In this document: positions 33,452 to 44,668 of the stretch, one piece after another | Layout of the letters: the number at the start of each line of letters is the position of its first letter | Numbering within the stretch: position 1 is the first letter of the stretch | NCBI RefSeq assembly: GCF_027579695.1 | Contig: NC_083577.1 | Location: 43,750,198 to 43,814,197, forward strand | Reading direction: 5' to 3' | Length of the DNA: 64,000 nucleotides | Source: Neoarius graeffei | Taxonomy: Eukaryota; Chordata; Actinopteri; Siluriformes; Ariidae | Notes under the pieces: model-generated | What the model was told of the DNA's origin: nothing | Database searches by the model: none | What the model saw: the letters and a program-made list of their open reading frames with translations, nothing else | Made by a program: the position numbers and the translations under genes

Positions 33452-34558
33452 CTAAAGATTAGAAGAAGAAGAAGAAGAAGAGGATCTTTGCCGTGCCCTG
33501 TCTTCATCCGCTCTTTTCTTTCTACACTCACGTTTCCAATGTCCTTCTTTACCACAATAATAGCACAATCTATCACCAGGGAATCCCTTATTCCCCGCCC
33601 TGCCTTGTGGATCACCCCAATTCCGCTGTGAGTAACCACTAGCAACGGAAAGGCAGGCCACCTGCTTAGTATCCAAAAGATCATCTCCTTCCAAAACTCT
33701 AATTTTCTCCCCTAGAGCTCTCACTATCATATTACTCCGGTCACTCAAATGATGTTTCAAAACCTTCTGTACATCAGGACGACAATTATTCAGAAATGTT
33801 GAAATAAAGAGAGGATTGCTTTGCTGCTGGTTCAGTGGCATATTTCCCAAACAAGTCCACGTCTCGCTAAAGCGTGTCAAAAACTTTGAAGTGAGTTCAG
33901 CCTTCTCCTGTTTACAATTAGTAACCTGTGAAAGATCACGGCTAGCCTGTCTTCGTGAGAGCAGATAACGCGTCAATTGGTCCTTTAATTCTGCCATAGC
34001 TCTATCAGTTTCTTTCCAGTAAAACTTAATCACATGTTTAGTAGTGGTTTGGCCGTCTTCTTCTACCTTCGTTTCAATCACTTCATATTCATCATTCTCA
34101 GGACCTAAGCAAGGCACGGCGGCCAGCAATGCAGTTTCATCATATCTATCACTGAGAACAGCATGCATGATAAAACGATAATCTGCACCAACCATTTGTT
34201 TATGCCTGCACATTCTTACGAGCATGTCTACAAAGTTGATTGGGTTGTTTATCGAAGGCAACAACTTAATAATATCTTTTAATTCTGATGCCGAAGGTGG
34301 ATTGATCTTGAATCCTTTTCCTCTTCGCGCCCACACACAAGCTGTATTTATTTCGTCGTTAGGATCCGTATTAGAACCGTTCGTCTCATTTCTTCTGTTC
34401 ATTACAGTTTTTCTTCTAGCGCCTGTATTATGAGATACGCTAGGAACGTTATCAGCGGGACATGAAGTGTTCGCCGGTGTATCTACAGGAATGTTTCTTG
34501 CTTCCTCGGATATCAGCGGGGAAACAGAGGCTATGGATCTAGATAAAGCAGGTTTCAC
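33452..34558 (-). pseudogene. gag: Gag capsid and nucleocapsid of the retrovirus
   Basis: The frame covers the capsid (INPPSASELKDIIKLLPSINN, FVDMLVRMCRH, and GPENDEYEVIETKVEEDGQT) and one zinc knuckle, CYYCGKEGHWKREC, then a Ser-rich end. It stops at TAG 33452-33454 with protease continuing in the same frame. The N-terminal matrix part at 34611-34925 is in another frame, so gag is broken by a frameshift near 34615. Confidence 0.83.
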
Positions 34559-34610
34559 CTCTTCATTACGCTTAGGATGTGGTACTAAATTCTTTTGCTC
34601 TTTAGTCTCT

Positions 34611-34925
34611 TTAATTCCATGAAAAATATTCCCATATTGGCTTCATTTTAATCCACTCTAAATAACCTTTGGTCATGTAATCATAATCCCATTCTGGGTT
34701 GCCAAATCCTTCATATATCTGTTTATGTGCCGAAACAAGATACTCTGGTTTAAAAGTTCCTGCACGAGGATAAATTAACCGAGACTGAAATTGTTTTTCT
34801 GACCACTCGGCTAAAAGGTCTAACCAAGGAGTAGTATAGAGTTCTAAATCACATCGATTCATCCAATCCCATGGAGTGTCTTCAAAATCGGGTCTGAGTA
34901 CCTCCTTACTACAGATACCCCCCAT
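34611..34925 (-). pseudogene. gag: Gag matrix part of the retrovirus
   Basis: ATG 34925 opens MGGICSKEV; a glycine at position 2 fits a myristoylation signal that would direct Gag to the membrane. The 104 codons end at TAA 34611-34613, where the capsid frame begins in a shifted register. It is the first ATG frame after the primer site and leader. Confidence 0.8.
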
Positions 34926-35276
34926 AATGGCTGCACGAAGGAATCGTTAAGATTAAAAGCGCGCTCTTCTCATGACAGCTCTTTCACTTCACGAGGCTCA
35001 CTGTCCCGTAAACAAATTACGAGGTTTACCAGTCTTCCCGTGGCTCTACCAAGCCCCGTCACGTCCCGTAAACAAGAGTCTAAAAAGTCTACGAGGTTCC
35101 CCAAAACGTCCCGTGCCTCTACACGAGGTTTACCAACCTGAATTATAAACAACTGGGTCTCTTTTCTTTTTTGAAATTACTACCAACCAGGCGGCAAGTC
35201 TAACCAATCAAATTATAAATTAAAATTAAAATAATTTACTCACCTGGTTGGCAGTATCGCACTTCTGACACCAAAT
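34926..35276 (-). promoter_or_regulatory. Retroviral leader and tRNA-Leu-type primer site
   Basis: The primer site at 35258-35273 (minus strand TGGTGTCAGAAGTGCG) matches, from memory, the 3' end of tRNA-Leu(CAA) with one mismatch. It starts 3 bases after the LTR end AACA. Towards gag, three imperfect repeats of acgggac and cctcgt words could be part of a packaging structure; that is a guess. Confidence 0.68.
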
Positions 35277-35465
35277 TGTTGGGTTCACCCAGAAAGAGAC
35301 CCCGATTCCTTCGTGGGCCCTCGGATCCGAGGACGAATCGACAGGTCGAGAGAAACAGACAAAGAACCAGAGATTCACATGCCAGTTTATTCGCACAGTC
35401 ACTTCATCAAAATGAAAACATTCTTGAAAACGTCTTATAGTGTCTCTGTGTTTATGTTTTGTCTT

Positions 35466-35515
<50 letters not shown>

Positions 35516-36194
35516 ATGGGTGTGCATCTATGTGGAAGTGTGTAATGATCTTGAATCAATCATAATATAATAACATATTTTTGCTGACAGTAAGGTACAG
35601 ATAGATATCAGAGTCTTGGCTTATGATCAATATTATGGTTAATATTCATGGAATAGCATGGAATGTTTAAACACAGATAATGTCTAGTCTGCAGAGAAGG
35701 TCAAAAACACTAGTTTGCACAGAAAGGATCTTAATAATTAAACATAATTTCTTAACACATAAATGTGTGTTAAGTCAGTAAATTACATCTTGATTTCATC
35801 AACATAAGTAAAATAACAAATAACAATATGTCTTTAATAATGCTAAAACAAGGAATGTTATAAGAAAATAAACAAAAAATAAGAACAACTTAAACACAAG
35901 AACAATGAGAATATGTCTGAAAGAGGGAGAACAATTAAACAACTAACAGGATTAACTCATAACTAAATTAGGTTAATGCTTTTAAACTAAAAAACCCTTA
36001 GAATCATAAGATCTTAATTATAATTATAATGCCATTATGAAACTAATCTAAAACTATAAAACTAACATTAATCACGGAATGCATTCATTAATTACGGGAT
36101 CCAAATCATTACTATAGTATATTTCAAGCTTTTATGAAGCTATGACCTAAGTTTCAACTAAATGAATTAACATAAACATGAACTTTAACTCTAC

Positions 36195-37938
36195 CCCAGA
36201 TAGCAGAGGGTCGTTGATTCGATGTGGAATCATCGGCATGTTCTTCGACCTATATGCCGTCGAATCACCGTCGATCACCGGCGTTGATTCAACACCGCTT
36301 TGCTCATACGAGTTTCCGTTGAAACGACATTGAGAAGTGGCTGGTGGTCGACAGAGAATAGACCCCCTTTCACCCTTTATTCAACTATGGATTTCGGTCG
36401 ATTTATAGTTGAATTTTCGGCGATGATTCATCCAACTTTACTTCCTGTTTTATGTACAACAGGAAGGCTACAAATTAAGCAAAACAGGCTAAATTAAACT
36501 AGCTAACAATAAAGCATCGGGGCTCTTGCCTAGGATGAACACACACATGCATACTTCAACCATGAAAGTGAAACTTAATTTATATCAGTGTGCGTAGGCT
36601 ACGTCCTGTTTTATGTACAACAGGATATAAAAATGCATGCAACAATTCACCTCTCCTAATGTTTGTCAAGCTATCTAATGAGGCATAACTTTTAACATTT
36701 ATAAGGAACAGAACACACTTGAACAAGTTCTTAGAAACATTTTATGATTTATTTATAATTGTGGCCTATTCCTCCTGCGGCGCAGACCTGTACATGGAAA
36801 CAGAAAAACATAACCAAAATTAATTTGATGCAGCATTGATAAAGAAAGTCAGCAGTAGGCTATGGGTTTCTAAATGCCACCCTACCTCATTATTTGGACA
36901 TGGGGAAAAACTATATTTAAAATCCAAAGAGGGATGGAGGGAGGAAAATTAAAACAAAAGAAAGAAATGAAATGTAGAGTAGAGAATATTTGATAAAATT
37001 ATGTTTTTATTCAGTAAACATTTAAAAAAATGTTCTACAACACTCTAGCCTAGTGACTTACCAGTATAGACTTGAAGTATTCAGATCCGCTCTGCATAAA
37101 GCAGCTAAATCCTCTCTCTGTCTCCCGGCAGAAAGCTCCTTGGTTTGCTTGTGTCTCAATCACAGCTGGTATTCTGTAGAAAGACTTCTTTTCACCTTTC
37201 CCATCAGCTTTGTTAGAACCCTAACACAGCACAAAAGTTTACCATTGTAGGTTTATGATGAACCAAGTGCCTCGTGGGTATACCGCGCGCTGCCGTTATT
37301 TCCCCCAAATCACGAGTTTGTTGGTCTTCCAATGTGGCGCAGGGTTTGTTTACTTCCGGTTTCGGGTGACGTCAGTGAAAGGGGTCTAATGGGGGCATTA
37401 CCGCCACCCACTGGATTGGGGTGTAAAGCAGTCTGAACAAAACGTGTAAACATAAACATAGGAGAAATGAACCCATTTTTCTAACTCGTCCTCACTTAGT
37501 CTACTTTTCTTTTTTGATTAGTCTGGATTTGATATTGTAAATTTAAATGTGAATCAATGTATATTCATCGGACATGAACAAATGAATAAATCTTGAGTAA
37601 TCTTGAGGCGTGTGTGTCCGGGGTGCGGTGTCGCGGGGGGGGGGGATCGAACGAACCCTCCGATCCCCCCTGGCTATGGGCCAGTTGCTCATCCTACCAA
37701 TGTTGAAAACTGGCCGGCAAAAGTGACGATGGTTCAACGTCGTATATTCAACCTTCTCTGACGGTCGACAGATCAACCTTTACCCACGTTGATTCAACGG
37801 TGATAAATCGACCCTCTCAGACGGCGGAGAAATCGACGTTTCACGGCGCCGTTTCAACGTTGATTTTCTGACGTACGACGGAAACCGACCATTCTGACCA
37901 AAACTCTACGTTGTTTCAACGACCCTCTGCTATCGGGA
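36195..37938 (-). mobile_element. ISL2EU-like transposon, copy b, in right LTR
   Basis: Inverted near-copy of 24816-26576. It is flanked by the 2-bp TSD ac; the left LTR shows the empty site (ttctaccatttc near 24282). The ends are cccagatagcagagggtcgt and, inverted, tcccgatagcagagggtcgt. Confidence 0.75.
37062..37245 (-). pseudogene. THAP-domain first exon, copy b
   Basis: ATG at 37245 on the minus strand, MVNFCAVL, then the same THAP segment as copy a, ending at a GTAAGT donor (37061). It has the same frame break, so the break was probably already in the source copy. Confidence 0.65.
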
Positions 37939-39274
37939 ACCATTTCAGAGTGTGTGTGAGTCGATCTGACACCAAAACAGACCTTGGTGAATCCTTCAGA
38001 CACTTCTCTGTTCAAATTACACATTCATATCAAAAAATAAACAAAATGTTCCCAAACAATGTCCAGCCGAGACATAAGGTCAACTAATATAATTCTGACA
38101 CAGAATAATTCGCTGAATTCTTAACTAAACTTACATATGTCTACATATATCTTGATTTAACCTACTGATTCTGATTCATATTCTGATCATAACCTACATA
38201 TAATAAAATTTGACCTAACACTTAGGAATTAGTTTTATGAAGCAGTGTGAATTTAAACTCAGGAACGGTTTAATTGTGTACACTGTAGGATGTTGAGTTG
38301 ATGATTGTTCTATTTTGTTTTGACCTCTCAGTTGTTTTAATAGATAGGCTGTTGCATGCTTCTACTATCCCTTCCTAACACTCTTAATTTCATTCTTTAC
38401 ACATATTTTGACCTCATCAACATTTCAGTGAATTTAGTAATGCTATAAGCTAGTGAAATTAGCCTACAGCTAATTCTTTTGTCTCATTAGCATCCAGGGC
38501 TAATTGCATTGTCTCAAGGGACCACAAGGCCTCCACCACATGGAGTTAGCTACCAGAGCTAATTCTTTTGTTTCCCCACACACACACAAACACATCTTAG
38601 CTAGCCACATGGCTAATTCCTTTGTCTCGTTAGCAAGCTAGGCTAACCTTTTTGCTTAGGCCACAGGCCACACATAAACACATCTTAGCTAGCAATCCAT
38701 GCTAACTTTTTGTTCAGGCCACACAGGCTAACTCTTTGTCAGGCCACGTGGACACACACAAACACACCTTAGCTAGCAATCCATGCTAACTCTTTTGTTC
38801 AGGCCACACACACAGGCCTCACAAACACATCTTAGCTAGCATTCCTTTGTCTTAGCTAGCGACACAAGGCTAATCTGTGTCTCCACACATGGCCAACACA
38901 TCTCAATTAGCAACCAAAGCTAACTCTCTTGCTGTACTTAGAAACACGTGGTCATAAGGCCTCTCACACACACACAGGGTGCGATTTGTCAAAAAAACCA
39001 GAAGGGGGGGATGGTTTTTTTTAATTATGAAACATCACAAAATTAAAGTAACAATAGGCTAACAGCTCAATAACATCCGATGATATCAAATGAATAACAC
39101 TAAATGAAAATGAACACTAAACCAGAGATAGTAAATTCATCTTCCTATCTCTCTGACTAAATACACGAACACTAACACACAACAAAGTTTGCATTGCTTG
39201 TCGCGTTGCTGTGATGTTTCTCTCCCTCCAGATTAAATGGACAGTGACTTGAAAATCACTAAAATACATGAATA

Positions 39275-39490
39275 CTAAATGAACAGTTTGCTCTGATGGC
39301 GCAGTTCATGTGGCCTTTTCTGCTTTCCCGTCGGTGCGCTATCCGCCGCGTTTCGCCCTTCTTTAATCCACATTTCTGCGAATTTCTCAGCAGGGAAGGA
39401 ACGCACATCTGGCCCATTGACAGCGAGGAAAAGAAGGCTGTTCAGTGTGGATACATTCATTCTGTTGCACTCATCAGTAAGGATGTGATT
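39275..39490 (-). pseudogene. C-terminal hAT transposase remnant
   Basis: The minus-strand frame reads STLNSLLFLAVNGPDVRSF, AEMWIKEGRNAADSAP and ends with TAG at 39275. It resembles the hAT dimerisation region at the C-terminus of the transposase. It sits close to the left end of the hAT-bounded insertion, as expected for the 3' end of a minus-strand element. A SINE cuts it upstream at 39495. Confidence 0.55.
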
Positions 39491-39494
39491 CGTG

Positions 39495-39650
39495 GCTAAG
39501 GTGCCATACCATAAATCTGGGGACCTGGGTTCGATTCCGACCTGAGGTCATTTCCTGAGCCCTCCCCATCTCTCTCCTGCTCATTTCCTGTCTCTACACT
39601 GTCCTATCCAATAAAGCTGGAAAAAGCCCCCCAAAAAAGCAATGCTAATT
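39495..39650 (+). mobile_element. tRNA-derived SINE of a second family
   Basis: The A box (gtggctaaggtgc) and B box (gggttcgattccgac) are well formed. The tail ends ctgtcctatccaataaagct then an A-rich end. It differs from the HE1-type SINEs elsewhere in the window. Confidence 0.78.
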
Positions 39651-40551
39651 TCTGTATAGAACGCAAAGATATTGTTATTATCTACAACCCTACTAACAAT
39701 TTTTGGTTCCCAGAACGTTCCTGGAACACGAGCCTTTGGTTCCAGTTTGGTTCCGGCTACGTTCCCTGAAAGTCATTTTTGGTTCTGTTTAGGTTGTCAC
39801 TTGGTTGGCAGGAAAGTTTAATTTTGGTTCCCAGAACGTTACTCATGTGGTTCCCATTTGGTTCCCTCACCGTTCTCACACCGTCCCTTTATCCTTGTTC
39901 ATGTCATGTTTGTTCCCTCAACATTTCCATATCGTTCCCCTAACCTTGTTGGTTACATGTTTGGTTCCCTAGACATGCTCCTGATGTTCTCCCAACCTTG
40001 TTTATTATGTGTTGGTTCCCACAAGGTTCCCCTACAACATTCTAGTAACCTCGTTGGTTACATGTTTGGTTCCCTCAGTGTTCCCCCAATGTTCTTTCCC
40101 TCACCATAATGTCATATTTCTGTAGTATGTAATTCATTGTAAAAGTTTTGGTTGCATGACAACTATTTACTTCAGAACATATAAGCAGTGATGAATGACC
40201 AGGAAAATGTTGCAGGACTAGAAAGTTTAATAGAAAAAAATATCAAGAATACAACATTGGTAAGGACATCAGCAACACAGTGCAACATTATTATACATTA
40301 TAAAACATCTGACAACTACAGACAATTATGAAAACTATTTCTTAATAAAATACAATAAAGGCAAAAAATAAGAAAAATTTTAGAAATGCCAAAAACGGGT
40401 GCGTGTGCATAGAAGTTGGTGTACGTCTTCAATCTTGAGGACCAGCTGACCTAAAAAGAATAAGAAACAAAACATTTAACACCAACTTAGTGCCAACGTT
40501 TCATTTAATTATTGTGAATATTCAGCGATTGATAAAAGACTTAAGTTTAAT

Positions 40552-42078
40552 TTACCGTCTGTGTGGTGCAAACTTCAGTGCATGCCCAATGCACTCCTCA
40601 ATATCAGCTACCTTCTTGCCAGGGAAGTTCTGCATGCAGGCCTCTACAAATAGAAGTAAAAAAAAAAGTTACACATTTAAATCTCAGTCAAACTTGGCAT
40701 AACACTGATTTGAAAAATGTATGAACACTTACCCGTTATAATTTTGCAAAGGGTTAAGTTCTGGAAAGGCTTTTTTGCTCTCCTCCCCCTCAGGCTGTAC
40801 TGCGCCAGGACATTGTTGGTAGCCACCTGGCGTAGAATGTGACGAATGGCTGCCCCCGGATTCGCCCCTCCCAGGCTTTCAAGGAAACGTTTCTACAAAA
40901 AAAAAAAAAAAAAACAAGAAAAACATAAGTATACAATGAAAATGAATTTGGAGAGCTTATGTGGTCTACTTTCATTAGCCAAATCAATACATTACCAATG
41001 ACAATTTATTTCATATATAATTATGTCCAATTAATTACCATTTGGTTCCTTCTTTCTGGTTGAGCCAGACTCCTGTCTAGCTCCTCCAGCTCCTCCACTG
41101 TGCTGCATAGGCCCAACAGCACATCTTCCTGCAGAGGAGGCTGAGGCAGGTTCGAGACCACAGCAGCCTCCAATGTCTCTGACTTCCTCTCCATACCCTC
41201 CATCCTCCTTTCCATAGCCTCTATCCTCCTCTCCATAGCCTCCATTCTCCTAGTCATTCGCCCCATGTGCTCTTCCATGGCTAGGTACATTTGTGATAGA
41301 ATTCATTTTAGTTTTTGAACATAATATACTTGTCATATGTGAAAATGTGTGTATATAGTACTTACTTCTTTTTGTGTCATCCGTTGTCCTCCATAGGAGC
41401 CTCTTTCGTTCCTCCAGGACTACAGGTAGAATTGAGATGAAATTCATTTTAGTTTTATACCCAATACACTTTTCCTGTGTGAACATCAACAAGTGTGTAT
41501 GAAGTACTTACGCCTTATTACGGCAGCCATGCCTGAAGCCCCCTCCTCTTCGCCATGGGTCATTCCTGAAGTTCTTGAAAAGAAAATTGTTAGTGTTTGC
41601 TTTCTTGGTTAAGAACTTGTAATCAGATAGTAAATATAAAATTCAAAGCAAATGTACCCTCAACTGGGTCGGATGATGTTTGTTCCTCAATGTACGACTC
41701 TTCCAATGTCCGACGGCTGGGTGCTGGACTGACATGGGTTGAGGGACTGCTGCTGTCCTGCTCCGAGCTGCTGACCGAACTTGTTGGCTCTGCCATGAAC
41801 TCAGGGTGTTCTTCAATCTCCGCCGGTTGTATCTCTGGCATGTGTTGAGGTCCATTATGTTGTTGCTCTGCTTCTTGCAGAGCCTGGCCTGTCCTTGCTG
41901 CATCTCGCACAGCCTGCTCTTCCCTGCTTGCTGCATCTCGCGCAGACTCCTCTGCCCTGTTTGCTGCATCTCCTGCATCCAGCTGGGCACGCACCAGTGC
42001 TCGCACATTCAACACCTCTCGCCGCGCCCTCTTCCATTCCTTTGTGTAGATCTGTCTGGCCAACCTCTTTGAACTCAT
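40552..42078 (-). CDS. Six-exon coiled-coil protein with DUF4806-like C-terminus
   Basis: Exons on the minus strand: 42081-41658, 41565-41512, 41419-41366, 41280-41039, 40892-40733 and 40643-40552. Every intron begins GT and ends AG. Phases agree throughout, giving 340 codons from ATG 42078 to TAA 40552-40554. The N-terminus is basic (SSKRLARQIYTKEWKRARRE), followed by an Ala/Glu/Arg helix, a Ser/Pro-rich linker and a coiled coil with heptads (RRMEAMERRIEAMERRMEG). The end reads KRFLESLGGANPGAAIRHIL, LRGRRAKKPFQNLTLC and GKKVADIEECIGHALKFAP, which I recognise as DUF4806, a domain of unknown function. The second-exon acceptor was chosen as the AG that keeps the frame. A 5' untranslated exon may end at a GTAAGA donor near 43113. 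It is the only intact multi-exon gene I see here. Confidence 0.78.
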
Positions 42079-42336
42079 TGGCTGCAATGCAATACCATGC
42101 AAACAATGTGTACCTGTTGCAATGAAAAGCAGGGAAAATTTAAATACAACATTACAACAACAACAAATTTAAGCACAGTGTTTCAGTTTACAACCATACT
42201 TGCACTTGACAAAAATACACACAGGATTAAAACTGGGGATGAGGTAAGAATGTGTGAGACAAACATGACAGTAGCATTGCATTCAATCGAGCAGGAAAGC
42301 AAAACAAATGTGTAACAAAAGAATGGTCTGTTGCAG

Positions 42337-42339
42337 AAA

Positions 42340-42395
<56 letters not shown>

Positions 42396-42396
42396 G
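42337..42396. repeat. (TA)n and (GA)n microsatellite at SINE insertion site
   Basis: An (A)n-(TA)n run at 42338-42378 and (GA)n at 42378-42394 precede the SINE; another (TA)n run follows it at 42764-42787. The SINE appears to have inserted into the microsatellite. Confidence 0.85.
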
Positions 42397-42763
42397 GGCG
42401 GCACGGTGGTGTAGTGGTTAGCGCTGTCGCCTCACAGCAAGAAGGTCCTGGGTTCGAGCCCCGTGGCCGGCGAGGGCCTTTCTGTGCGGAGTTTGCATGT
42501 TCTCCCCGTGTCCACGTGGGTTTCCTCCGGGTGCTCCGGTTTCCCCCACAGTCCAAAGACATGCAGGTTAGGTTAACTGGTGACTCTAAATTGACCGTAG
42601 GTGTGAATGTGAGTGTGAATGGTTGTCTGTGTCTATGTGTCAGCCCTGTGATGACCTGGCGACTTGTCCAGGGTGTACCCCGCCTTTCGCCTGTAGTCAG
42701 CTGGGATAGGCTCCAGCTTGCCTGCGACCCTGTAGAAGGATAAAGCGGCTAGAGATAATGAGA
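42397..42763 (+). mobile_element. tRNA-derived SINE (HE1/V-SINE type)
   Basis: Full-length copy starting gcggcacggtggtgtagtgg and ending taaagcggctagagataatg, between two (TA)n runs. It lies upstream of the DUF4806-like gene, between its first coding exon and the possible 5' exon. Confidence 0.9.
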
Positions 42764-42789
42764 TTATATATATATATATATATATATTC

Positions 42790-44159
42790 TGCAATTACTT
42801 GTTGGCAACTTGTGTCTGCGGCTGGGACTACAATGGATGCATTAAGTCAACGACTTAACTATAATCAATGGAATTAGCTTTTATAGTAGCTATTATAGTA
42901 TTATTACTATAATATTAAAGTCTTAACTATAATCAATGGAATTAGCTACACCAGAAAAGGCAGCACAGAGAACATTCTAAAAATAGCCCATTATTTTTCA
43001 ACTTCATGTATTTTGACTCAACTTGACTAAGCGTAGTGCACCACATCCTGTGAAGCTCCAGCCTGAGACAGTGTATATAAACTAGCCTTTAACCACAATA
43101 AAATGAATCTTACCTTTTCAAGAGTGAATTCCAGTCGTGTAGTCAAGTAGAATCCAAAGCTTTGTTGCCAAAGTAGAAGCTGTTGAAGCAAAAGGTGTTC
43201 TCTGCTTCCGAAGATAGCAGCAATTGATTCTGTTCATTGCGATCAACCCAATTATCCATGTCTTCACAGCCACACCCCCACCACATCAGGCAACCTGGTG
43301 GCCAATCAGCAGTCTATGTTCATTTCAAACTGAGGGCGGTAGTTGCGATACAAACGTTTAGATAGTAAAATGTTAACAAATGACTTCCATAGAACCCACT
43401 CATGATATAAAACTACCACATTCTAAAAATACATTTCTATTTTCTACCCACATAGCCTACCGCATAAAGTTTGCAACAACAACCATTTATTCTAGTAAAT
43501 ATAGAGGCAGATATCCCTTATGTGAAAACAATATTTTTTTTTCTTGCGGCAGGACGGCAGTGTTTCCTGTCCATGAAATTGCCCTCTGCATTAAAGTACA
43601 GAGCCGTTGCAGTATGCCGTTTATTTTTATCCAAACTATAGCATTTACTGCACTAACACTGTAGTAATTCTGTTCTGCACTACAGCATTACTCTAGTAAT
43701 AAAAATTCACTGTAGTGCAGAGTTTGATTCTTTCCATAAAGGATGGCATCATGGTAGCTAACATGCTAAATAAATGGCTGTACTATCGACATACCTTCAG
43801 TTGATCTTGCTGTAGGCGTAAGGTGAAACATTTTCAAATAGATGCATGCTGAATTGCTGTGCCATTAGACTTTTCGTTTAGTGTACAGGGGGAAAAAAAA
43901 CCTCTGCAAAAACGTAAACATCCAGTTGTCCTCTCATTTCCAATGAGCTCTCCAACCATAGCTATTACAGGACATGACATCACACACACGCGAGGCAGTC
44001 TTAAAGGCATACCGCATATTTTGTAGATTAATAATTTCAGTCCACTGCTACAATAATATGCCGTTGTGTACGTTAACTCATGAGTTATATGGCAATCTAT
44101 TGAATTTGCAAAGTGTTGCTGTAGCAGCTTTGTCAGTTACAAAAACAAAAACTGGTTGA
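42790..44159. other. Unassigned part of the DUF4806-carrying element
   Basis: AT-rich with a duplicated word (cttaactataatcaatggaa at about 42856 and 42922). A possible 5' exon of the minus-strand gene lies around 43114-43250. No other coding feature is convincing. Confidence 0.4.
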
Positions 44160-44439
44160 ACCAGTTTCCAAAAGCCACAATGCACACACAATGGCTTTAA
44201 TAGCCCAGCCATTTCATGTGCCTCTGAATGGCTGTCATTAGCAAGTAGGCTAAGCTTAATTGCTCTTGGTCTAGTTTTTTGTGTGAATTTAAAACTCAGT
44301 TTGGAATACTTATAGACCCTTTTCAGTCACGTGACCTTCGTAAACGCGACCGCCATTTTGGACATGTAGTGGACTTCGGCTCGAATCAGTTTGAATGCGA
44401 GGAAGGCGACAAATGAAAAACATAAAAGAAAAAGGAGCG

Positions 44440-44640
44440 AGATGCAGAAAACACCTTCACTATCCAGCGACGTAGGGCATTTACAGGGCGAGCAGAGGGA
44501 GAGATATTTGCAAAAATTGAGGTTAGCAGGCTTAGAGAACGACGTTTACCTGCTTCCACCAGGATTGTTCACTGACGGAAGTACACGAAGCCCTCGTCTT
44601 TACCTGACTTCGGCCCACATGATCTGTATACCTATGTCAT
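44440..44640 (+). pseudogene. Second-ORF first exon of ISL2EU-like copy c
   Basis: The frame reads GEQRERYLQKLRLAGLENDV and LLPPGLFTDGSTRSPRLY. It resembles the start of the second protein of ISL2EU-like elements, which in complete copies carries a YqaJ-type nuclease domain (from memory). It parallels the exon at 60279. No downstream domain is seen. Confidence 0.45.
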
Positions 44641-44668
44641 TAAAAACCCATCACCATACACATACACG

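Larger units (their letters stand above)
23403..38220 (-). mobile_element. Endogenous retrovirus, minus strand, with nested insertions
   Basis: Reading on the minus strand: 5' LTR (38220-35277), tRNA-Leu-type primer site, gag, protease, RT-RNase H, integrase, env, polypurine tract, 3' LTR (27934-23403). Env with a CXXC surface motif and CX6CC in the transmembrane part, and gag and protease in one frame separated by a stop, fit the gamma/epsilon-like group of fish retroviruses. The LTRs differ at few positions by eye, so it is fairly young. Gag and pol carry frameshifts and stops; env is open. No TSD is visible because the left LTR has lost its outer ~46 bases. Confidence 0.92.
35277..38220 (-). 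repeat. 5' LTR of the endogenous retrovirus (right), interrupted
   Basis: On the minus strand it starts TGTTAGGTCAAATTT at 38220 and ends CCCAACA at 35277. Without the ISL2EU-like insertion (36195-37938) it is about 1.2 kb. A (TG)n run lies at about 35469-35512. Confidence 0.92.

Noticed and set aside
39858..40109. 83-codon open frame
   Set aside because: It runs through the ggttcc subterminal repeats and shows only repeat-derived residues.
41512..41573. Acceptor at 41574 for the second exon of the DUF4806-like gene
   Set aside because: Using that AG gives an in-frame stop; the AG eight bases further on keeps the frame.
41855..42125. Alternative frames over the first exon of the DUF4806-like gene
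   Set aside because: They are shadows of the Ala-rich coding exon; only the chosen frame continues across the splice sites.
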